Origin: Acanthaster planci
Taxonomy: Eukaryota > Echinodermata > Asteroidea > Valvatida > Acanthasteridae
Reading direction: 5' to 3'
Assembly (NCBI RefSeq): GCF_001949145.1
Contig: NW_019091486.1
Location: 788,242 to 817,812 of the forward strand
DNA: 29,571 nt
Shown here: positions 1-8,400 of the stretch, piece by piece
Position numbering within the stretch: position 1 is the stretch's first letter
Layout of the letters: each line of letters begins with the position of its first letter
Notes under the pieces: model-generated
Databases searched by the model: none
What the model was told of the DNA's origin: nothing
The model's input: the letters and a program-made list of their open reading frames with translations, nothing else
Made by a program: the position numbers and the translations under genes

Positions 1-346
1 AACGACAACGTTGGTGAGTCTAGGGGAGGACTCCGCCACAATATTGTAATGTGTGAAGTACAGGTATATCGAGAAAATAAAATAACTCCCAAACCTGATG
101 GAGCTTCCTTGAAACCGTGTTACCTCATAAATTATAGTCAATCATGGGCGATACCCGACCTTATTACTCACCACAGTGAATATGGGTTTATTTTTAGTTC
201 CAGTCATGCATGTTTTAGTTGTTTTGGTCCAGTGATGGCAAGCAAATCAAATTAATAATTATCTGGTTCTTGAGTGTGAACTCACTTCAGTTTGAACCAC
301 GCCCACTGCACATGCACTGCGCATAGAGTTACCTGCATTGATCATA

Positions 347-927
347 GGGTGCGTTCAATTAGCTTCCCTTAATATAGCAGTGTTGCACTCAAGGGAAGCC
401 TCGAAATGAGAGTAATCGAACGCTGTAGTGTATTCGCCAAGGCATTCTGGGAAAAAGGTCAAGTCCCCGCCACATTCCATCATGTACGTCCATGCACGAA
501 CAGTCCCGTGACGTCATTACACTCTGGCAGCCTCCAGAGACCCGCTCACCAGCCGGGGTGATTGTGGCTGACACCAGGGCAGGCACGAAGATCCATTGTA
601 AACTATGGGTGCGTTCGATTAGCTTACGCGTGGAAGTCAAACTTTCACTGAGCGTTCGCTTAGCCATTATGTGATCTTTGTGCCTGCCCTGGTGTCAGCC
701 ACCACGACCCTAGCTGGCGAGCGGTCTCTGGAGGCTGCCTGAGTGTAATGTCGTCACGGACGGACTGTCCGAGCGCTAGCATGGTCATGGACATGATGGA
801 ACGTGGCGGGGACTTGAACTTTTTCCCAGAATGCCTTTGCGAATACACTGCAGCGTTTGATTAGCCTCATTTCGAGGATTCCCTTGCGTGTAACACTGGT
901 GTGTTCAGGGAAGCTAATCGAACGCAC
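347..927. mobile_element. Foldback-type element with long inverted arms
   Basis: The left arm (about 349-593) and the right arm (about 672-927) are inverted copies of each other over roughly 250 bp with modest divergence, separated by a 78-bp spacer. Both outer ends carry the motif GTGCGTTCGATTAGCTTCCC (one base different at left). Shared internal blocks include GCATTCTGGGAAAAAG, CAAGTCCCCGCCAC, GCAGCCTCCAGAGAC and GGCTGACACCAGGGCAGGCA. No coding frame is credible; open frames here are by-products. The layout suits a non-autonomous foldback or MITE, or two head-to-head copies of one element. Confidence 0.8.
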
Positions 928-942
928 TCATCGTTTACAATG

Positions 943-959
943 GGTGCGTTCGATTAGCT
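943..959 (+). repeat. Extra copy of the foldback terminal motif
   Basis: GTGCGTTCGATTAGCTT recurs just outside the element, in the same orientation as the left end, and again inside the spacer near 608-624. Both are preceded by similar short sequence (GTAAACTATGG and TTTACAATGG), suggesting nested insertion or a composite element. Confidence 0.65.
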
Positions 960-1047
960 TATTAGCAAAATATTTTAATGGTATGTAAGATAAGGCCTTT
1001 TCCTAACGTGTTTTGTGAAAATAGTAGACCTACCAGAGTGGTCAAAA

Positions 1048-1287
1048 CTAGTAATATTTGTGAAAAGCTCTTTTCTTAAGCGGTAGTTTAATTGATGCGA
1101 TTACGTCGGATGCGATTTTTGAAGGCTCGAAACAAACTTTCGAAGTTTTCCTGAAGTTTTCAAAAGTGGGCTGTGGTAGAGGAAGGTGTGATGGTTTTAG
1201 ATTTGCTGACGGTTTTGCGCTTTTTCTCTTCCCTATCGGACGCGTATGCATATCAGTCGACCTACTTGAACTCAGCACCGATTCCAT
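1048..1287 (-). CDS. Hypothetical small basic ORF (79 codons)
   Basis: Starts ATG GAA TCG and ends TAC TAG. The peptide MESVLSSSRSTDMHTRPIGK continues with KRKSAKPSANLKPSHLPLP and ends KLPLKKRAFHKYY. Codon use looks gene-like and the composition is basic and proline-rich, with a GKRKSAK patch. It may be a first exon: a consensus donor CTCTG|GTAGGT lies 12-20 nt past the stop, but reaching it needs another frame. No family recognised. Confidence 0.35.
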   Translation of the reverse strand: MESVLSSSRSTDMHTRPIGKRKSAKPSANLKPSHLPLPQPTFENFRKTSKVCFEPSKIASDVIASIKLPLKKRAFHKYY

Positions 1288-1888
1288 TCATCCCACATAA
1301 TTATAATCTTAGAAGTTCCAGCCTTGTGAGCGTAAGAATTCAGTGACTCAGCAGGAACGAAAGACAAATACAAAAGTACAGTAAGTTAACATGAAGTTAA
1401 TTACTGAAACAGAGGTCTATCAGTCATTGGAAAATTGCCAGGAAGATGTCGAAATTCACGGAATATTTCCCCACTTTTACATGTACTATACACGCATGAA
1501 CAGTCGAAAATTTCCATGTACTTGTACATGACATGCATAATTCATATACACGTCATTAGCCGCGGTACGCGTGTAGGGCGCAGTTTACCATACACAGTGG
1601 CCATGCAGGTGGCTTTGGATCGGTTCTGTGCATTTAAAACGCTTGTAGATCGCGCTCAGCTGCAGTGCAATGTGCACAAGTGTCAAATGTAACTCATGGA
1701 AGTCGAACAATAACTCATAGAAAATGATCGTATTGTGAAGTTAGGATTCTGGCATGTCGTATGCAGTGTTTCACTGTTCTGGGATAACTTCTGAAACTGA
1801 GAAATTTAATGGAAAAAAAGACTAGTGATTGATTGAAAACGGAAATAATTTATCATCTTAGCAACCACTCTGAGGCTAAATTTCATAT

Positions 1889-2173
1889 TTATCTAGCATT
1901 TCTTTTCATGATTCTGTAGTGCTTTATTCGGTCTATCCCATCATCTGACAAAGCACATACAAGAGTTTCAATGTGATCGTTTGTTAACTTTGTGGAAGGC
2001 TTCAAACCGAGAAGGCTCAACACGGAGGATCGGCATGTTGCTATAAGGACGTTTCCATATGGTTCAAGGGGTCCAGTCATGGTCCGGTCAAGTAATTCTG
2101 CCGCCAGCGCACTGTCACTGGTTGAAGTCGTTAATTTTCCAACAGTTGAATTGGGGTGAAACATGTTCGGTGT
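1889..2173 (-). CDS. Probable terminal exon of an unidentified gene
   Basis: The open frame ends at TAA (1889-1891) with strongly gene-like codon use. The peptide includes STSDSALAAELLDRTMTGPL, then EPYGNVLIATCRSSVLSLLG, then LTNDHIETLVCALSDDGIDR, ending RIMKRNAR. An acceptor GAAGGTTCAG|ACA lies at 2173 in phase 0. The frame is also open upstream to 2217 (SLDFDSRRQTSKVQ). A short open stretch at about 2222-2260 (MGVLEQILQSV) ends at a consensus donor, TT|GTAAGT, which would make a 49-nt intron. I do not recognise the family. Confidence 0.5.
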   Translation of the reverse strand, partial: TPNMFHPNSTVGKLTTSTSDSALAAELLDRTMTGPLEPYGNVLIATCRSSVLSLLGLKPSTKLTNDHIETLVCALSDDGIDRIKHYRIMKRNAR

Positions 2174-2273
2174 CTGAACCTTCGAAGTTTGACGCCGGGA
2201 GTCGAAATCGAGACTAACTTACAACAGATTGCAAAATTTGTTCCAAAACTCCCATTCTAGTTTCTAATTATTA

Positions 2274-3155
2274 GAAATGTTCATAAAGTTACANAGCAAA
2301 AAAGTGCTACACCACTGACCGAAACTTTTTTAATGCTAATTACGGGACTATTTGGCTCTAAAACTTGAATTCAGAGTGCAAGTTTGTATTTTAAGGATTT
2401 GTCATGCTCAAAAACTTGAATTTTTTATACAGATTAAACTGAACACTGTAACTTGTTTCTGTAAGTGAACAGACGTCATTATAGCATTACATGATGGCAT
2501 CAAGTATCTGAATTAATGAAGGGCCAATTCTTTTGAATGCATAACCAGCCTGCATATTTGTCATGGGTCAGTTGCGGTTCCACGCACGGAGGGAAAATCA
2601 CTTTGTCATTTCCCTGAAGAATATTCCTGTTTGTCAATACCGTACCCGTGAACTACCACTCTGGGAGTAATCCAGGGGCTACAGTTTTCACTGCCAGACT
2701 GACTTTTTGCAATCACAGTTTCCACAACGAATAAAATTGTGAATTGCCTGATTAGCCCATTGTTATCATGCTTGAGAGAGCAACGTGGATGTAGATCAAA
2801 GATATATGCATGGGAGCTACATGTGTAAATTAGGTGTGAACTAGGTACACGTTATCATGTCTTTTTAACAGGAGACCAAAATTTTCTGTATAATTGCATT
2901 TATTAAAATTCACCTAGAAGTGTCAGAGTTTCAACTCCTTTTGTGTCCTGCCTCCATGGTCAAATGACCTGCTAGGCTAACATTTCACGTGGAAACTTTC
3001 ATGTCACAATCTCACAGGACAATACAGTAATGGTCTACTCCGTGTACATCTAAAAGTGCAAAGTCTTACATTTTTGGAAGGTCTTTTGATTAAATAACAA
3101 GATGTTTTTTATTGAAATTGGCAATTCATGTCATACGTCACAGTGAAGTAATGTG
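2274..3155. other. No gene seen
   Basis: AT-rich DNA without a persuasive open frame on either strand; contains one ambiguous base at 2294. Could be intron of the minus-strand gene ending at 1889. Confidence 0.5.
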
Positions 3156-3164
3156 TTATAGAAA

Positions 3165-3386
3165 ACAACTTACAAATGGACCACCCTTAAGTTTATCAAA
3201 AAACAAATCACTAGTTACTGTTTCTCTACATGACGTGATCGATTTAGAAGTAATGCAGCCATTGGCATTTCTCCCATTTGTTACAGTCTGTGTTAAATTA
3301 GAATCAACCAAATGACTCATTAATTTGTATAAAGCATAATCTTGTAACAAGTCATGAAATGGTACAAATGAAAGAGAATTCACAGT
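3165..3386 (-). CDS. Possible exon of an unidentified gene
   Basis: Entry at CACTTCTGTAG|C, exit at CCATTT|GTAAGT (phase 0). The peptide includes QTVNSLSFVPFHDLLQDYAL, then CRETVTSDLFFDKLKGGPF. Upstream (about 3420-3500) another frame reads SDLWKKCSDWIEEL up to TAG; the two frames meet within about 30 nt, as in other disturbed places in this window. A plus-strand frame at 3409-3825 overlaps but reads as low-complexity noise. Relationship to the 1889-2173 exon is unknown. Confidence 0.3.
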
Positions 3387-3639
3387 TTGCGGTTGGCTAC
3401 AGAAGTGAATGGTCATATCAGCTACAATTCCTCAATCCAGTCTGAGCATTTTTTCCATAAATCTGATCCCTGCTTTGGAACCATTACACTTCTCTTGGAC
3501 AGCATTAAAGATTGCATTTCAAAATGAAATGTGGTTTATTAGTGGTTTTGATCCACTGGCCAAATGTTTTTATACTGACAGTCCGATCAAAGAGATGAAG
3601 ATTACTTTAACACTACCACTCTTTGTGAAAAGGGATTTA

Positions 3640-4860
3640 CAAATGTACGTGTACTGGCAGATCTTACACGTATGCCACATATACCGTAAAAGTGTTCCAG
3701 TGCACAACACACTGTGTATCTACCTTTTGAATTTTAATGTAAACAGTGCGATACTCTTTCTAACAGCATTTACTCAGTCTCCAATACATTGCATACTAAC
3801 ATACTCAGCTGAAATATACCTGTAAGATTTACAGAGAGTTTTTTTTTTTCATTTTCTTTTATGTGATTGACAAATGCAGATTGATTGAGGTGTTGACAAG
3901 CCAATAAAACCTCAGGCACAGAATCAAAATCTCACAAGTCTACTTTAAATTAGGCATTTACTTCAATACATTATTGGAAAGAAACGAGTGTAATTTAATT
4001 AAAAAGCATGTTTTAGGGAACTCACCCCTCACAGACTGAAATAAATTTCCTAGATTGTCCTGTCAAAAACTTCAATAACTTGTTTTACGGGTAAAAGACG
4101 TTAAATAAAAAATCTTGCAGTCTTGCAAACGTTAGTATGTAATTACCTCTACAACAGGTTTGCCTTAGAAACACAGGTTAAAACACTTTCTTCTGTCTTT
4201 GTAATCATTAAATATATGAAATTTTACCCTTATGACTGTATTAATAATGCACTTTCTTAAGTTTCATGGTATTTTCCAAGGCCCTGAGAGTTTTATTTTA
4301 GCACAATTAAGATTAAATTGAATGTTCTTATACAGAAACTTTTGAAAGCTACATGTGTCAATGGAAAGTTAACACAACATGCCCAAAGTAAGCATTCCTT
4401 TCCACAGATGATTTGTTCAGTTTTAACAGGAAACATCACCAAACTGTTAATAGAAAGCTTAAAGATTTCATGCAATGCGCTATTACAAAGCTAACAGTAA
4501 TTAAAAACCCTTGTTACGAGCAGATGCAATCACCTGAGCACAGTGTTATCATGTCAGATATTTGATTAATGATGCATTTGAAGATGACACACAAAATAAT
4601 GCCATATGTAACCACCTTAACCTGACAACTCCTAATGACACAAACGGAGAACGGTAATAGATCCAGCACTTAAAATTACATTTCAAAAGGTGTATCCCTA
4701 GTACTTAATTATATGCCACAAGTAACTTGAATTTTTTTGTGTGTTCTTGGATATTCACTTTGAATGCACAAAGTGTGTTAAGCTAGCTGAGGTGTCCCAT
4801 CTCTATGGGTGACCTCACCCATGGAGGAAATCGCAAATCGTGCATATTGATCTCAATATT
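3640..4860. other. No gene seen
   Basis: AT-rich sequence with a T run at 3840-3850 and scattered short open frames that are not gene-like. No repeat structure noticed. Confidence 0.5.
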
Positions 4861-4868
4861 TACGACCA

Positions 4869-5112
4869 AATCTTCAACACGCTCTTTGATCTTGAATATT
4901 GATACTGTTTTTCAAAACCTAATGTACGATTTGCTTTCTGGTCATGATTACTGCTGTTAATATTCAAGGGATGATTCACGACTTGCTCTCCTGACACAAA
5001 TCTTGCTATCAACATTCTTAACAAAATTTCATGGTTCATAGTTCCAGTTCCAAACATTGCTTCAAAATGTGTTAATGGCCTCCAGGGCCACAATACTTCT
5101 CTGGGCTATGTG
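4869..5112 (-). CDS. Possible exon of an unidentified gene
   Basis: Open on the minus strand after ATACACATAG, reading HFEAMFGTGTMNHEILLRML then IARFVSGEQVVNHPLNINSS. The sequence is gene-like but no donor or acceptor pair is decisive. It lies just downstream of the PHD gene's polyadenylation signal, so it would belong to a neighbour or be a relic. Confidence 0.25.
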
Positions 5113-5245
5113 TATGATGAACAGTTGATGTTTTTATTGTTAAAAAAATACAGACCAAATTATCCACAGCATCACCTGCTGGATATCACCTGCTGATACT
5201 GCAAACGGATATGCATGCCGTCATGCAAACCTTATCCAATGCTAT

Positions 5246-5251
5246 TTTATT
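5246..5251 (-). terminator. AATAAA polyadenylation signal of the NTPase-PHD gene
   Basis: The plus strand reads TTTATT, giving AATAAA on the minus strand about 80 nt downstream of the PHD-exon stop codon. Position and strand fit the 3' end of this gene. Confidence 0.6.
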
Positions 5252-5333
5252 GCACCTGTCGAAGCCGTCACTACGTACTTGAATACTACTTAACCTGATT
5301 GAAACTTTTTCCATGGAGCTGATGAAGAACCCT

Positions 5334-5456
5334 TCAATCAGAGCACTTGCTGCATGTAAATACAAGGTCTTCAGCTTCTTTGTTTGAAAGATTCATTCCA
5401 AGGCACTCTTGATGAAACCAACCACAACAGTTGCCACAGGAGATCCATTTTATTTT
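5334..5456 (-). CDS. Exon 19: PHD finger core and C-terminus
   Basis: Acceptor CTTCAATGTTTCAG|AAA is strong. It encodes KIKWISCGNCCGWFHQECLG, then MNLSNKEAEDLVFTCSKCSD and stop. The order C-x2-C, W-F-H, x2-C, x16, C-x2-C matches ligands 3-8 of the C4HC3 PHD finger (the H three residues before C, the aromatic W two residues before H). PHD fingers commonly bind histone H3 tails; which modification is not predictable here. The protein ends two residues after the last Cys. Confidence 0.88.
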   Translation of the reverse strand, partial: KIKWISCGNCCGWFHQECLGMNLSNKEAEDLVFTCSKCSD

Positions 5457-8400
5457 CTGAAACATTGAAGTTCAAAAAGGGATACTTTTTTCTCTGTTAT
5501 CTTGTCCTGTTAGTGGCATAAATATTTCCCAAATGATTACCAAAAAAAAACGGTTGATAATTTTTGGAAAAATTATCATCTGAAGTCACCAGACTTAATG
5601 AAGGTGTTTGTCAATAAAACCTCTCAATGTGATATTCGTCACTGATGTTGGGTTAATATATCGAAGCGGTACGACTGCCTATGCGATTTGATGTCACAGA
5701 GGCTTGAAGTAATTCAATGTAAGAAGTGAGATTTTTAAATTCTACGTCCTTGATATGATTTTCGAGGAAAACAAACAATTTATAAAGAAAGAAGATCCCT
5801 ACAAAGGTCACAGAACACTCAACTTGAATCCACTTCTTCGTAATCCTAAAATACACGTATTTTACAAGCTATGAGAAAGTTTTTTTTTACAAATCTCAAA
5901 ATATGGGGGGGGCTGATGTTTCTCAAATCTTTCTTAGAATCTTTCTCAAAGGCAAAATGACAAGTGGACAGGACAAACAAGCAAATACCCAAGTCCCTGA
6001 GGGTGGTAATAAGAAACTCCATCGATGTCCTTAGAAACCAGGTCACACCATGATCAAAGTACACTAGTCTAATTTCGACAAAAAAGTGTCATTTTGTCAT
6101 TGTACCTTTGGGTACATGCAGATGTTTATTATGGGGGTAAATTTGATGAGATTGACCAGCACCCCTCATCACACCAATACTTAATCGCTTTAAAAAGTAA
6201 ATCCAAAAAAAGAGCTACATTCGGAGTATCAAGCCTTTTATCTATAAACCTTGTATCCTTTGCCCCTAACCGATTTATTCAAAACACACTTTCATATGAA
6301 TGCAACCCCAATACCTTGTTTTGTCGACTTTTGGTTCTCTGTGGTGCCGTCCTCAAGCAGGTCCTGCAGAAACCCTTGAAACAAAGAACAAAGAAATTTT
6401 CATAACAAGCCAGTTTTGCCCATGTGACTTAAGATGGTCTGCAAGTCAAAAAAAGGTGTGCCATATTTGCGTAAGTCACTTTGGAGTAGTGAAACCACTA
6501 TTGGCCGACAATCTAAGTCTTCCCAATGAAGGCATATATATGACTTCATAAACTACCTTCCTTACTGATCAAAACGGCATCCATTTCATGTTGGTGGCAG
6601 TGTGCATCCATATGTAATGCAGTGCCCCTTCGGACTAATTAGCATCGAGTAAACTACACTTTGAGGGACACAAGATTGCAAGGTTCGGACCAACACCATC
6701 GTGATCCTTAGAAAAGTTGCATTTAAAATATAATTTAACATTAAATGCAACTTTCATGATGAAATCAGGTAAAACAGACTGTTCTTTCAAACTTTCAATA
6801 CATTAATTAAATTTGAAAAATTGCCACCCATTTTGTTCAACTACAACTTCAGCCCCCACAATGGAAAATACGTATTTGGGAGATTGCAGCATACACTGAT
6901 GTAATTTTTTTAAAAAAATCCTCTGGTGAAAATGAATTACAGCTGAAACAGTTACCAGGTGCAAACAAAGTTGTGAACTTTCACATGATAACACATGCCG
7001 CTAAGTTCAGTGACTGAAATATGCCCTCCCTGTCAATCAGTAATAGTTGTATTGAAGTCCATCACAAGTACTTTCACCAGTCCCTTCCAATGTTCAATCA
7101 CAAGTTATTCATTACTGCCCTACCTCATCCCCCGTTGTCCTCTGTGATTCTGCAGTATTTAAGGTCAGGGTAGAGGGGCCATCTGCTTGAGTGGTTGTGG
7201 TCTCTGCATATTTTCTCTTCCTTGAAGCACGGTCTGTAAATATGATGGAACAGCATCATCTTGTGTAATTTTCTTAAAATGTTCCTTCATACCAGATGCA
7301 TTTCTGATTAGTAATGGGTGAGACCTCAGCCTAAATGAGTGTCCTTCAACTTGCCCACATCGTTTATACAACTTAATATTGTGCCCCCATTCTCATTTGA
7401 AAATGGGTATGATGTTATTTTGAGATTTCAGCCAATTGCCATTTGGAGAGAAGCCAACTACGGACGATATGAATCCAAACCGACCTAAACCGCACAGATA
7501 TTTTAGGGTTTCAACTCCTACTATGTCTATCCTTTCAAATGAACTGTTATCCTATGTTTCTTTGGTGTTAAAATGTAATTAGTAACAAACCACATTTAGA
7601 TGAACATCAGTCTACATTTATTACAATGGAGATGGAAGGCTTTATTGGACAAGTGCAAGTCCATACAGTACCGGATGCAATCCGGTGTATTTTTGAGTTC
7701 AGATGTCTAGACAGTGACTGCAATGCTTGTACCACCACTCGCCCACACAATGAAGGGCACAAAAAAACTTTTGGCCCCTACCTGCTTTGTCAAAGTTGTG
7801 AAACAAACACTGACAACTGATTCCTTTGGTTGTCTTTAGAATGAGATGATTTGTTCCGTTATACGCAGAGCAAGTCATTCCATCTACATGTATTGCTTAT
7901 CATACAGTGTATTTGATTCTCACCTTTCTTGTTTCTGGCAACCTCGGCTTCATTAACCTTAGAAGATTAAAAATTGATGAAAATAAGTGAAAACCATTAT
8001 GCAAGGCTATTATCTTAGATCAAGTTAAACCTTGCATAATGTTTCTGTCATAAATTACCAAAGACAATAGAACAGTTCCTTTATAAGACCATGTGATTCC
8101 ACTCTATTGAGGAAACTGCAGAATATTTGACAAGAAGCCATAAACTAAGTACAAATTGGTTGCTATTTTGGCACATGGAGAGCCATCATCAACATCATCC
8201 AAAAAACCTTTTGGACATTCTCAGACCCCTCTGTTCAGTTAGTGATTTTCGCTTTCACTTACCGCATCCCTCTGCGAGTTGTGAGCAATGCTTGTACTGG
8301 CGGAGGATGGCTCTTCAAAGGTTGAATTTGTGCTGAATGGAAAGAAAATGAAATTCAAATTGAAGTAACACCAAATATATGATCTCATCTACCTCAAAGG

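Noticed and set aside
389-848. Open frames of 60-92 codons inside the foldback arms
   Set aside because: They lie in inverted copies of a non-coding repeat and have no family features.
5653-6064. Minus-strand frames with splice-like borders (YFDHGVTWFLRTSMEFL; ELLQASVTSNRIGS)
   Set aside because: They sit in the intron between the two PHD exons; including them would split the finger and introduce a stop.
6315-6374. Alternative frame of exon 18 (FLQDLLEDGTTENQKSTKQ)
   Set aside because: Gene-like, but the phase-0 frame supplies the first Cys pair of the PHD finger and joins both neighbours in phase.
6300-6551. Plus-strand frame with CPC and CHIC pairs followed by GTAAGT
   Set aside because: Antisense to PHD exon 18; the minus strand gives a proper zinc finger that continues in exon 19, whereas the plus frame has no continuation.
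7626-7820. Plus-strand Cys-containing frame (CRCLDSDCNACTTTRPHNE-like)
   Set aside because: Lies antisense to exon 15 and its read-through tail; the Cys pattern mirrors the minus-strand coding sequence and no plus-strand splice sites support it.
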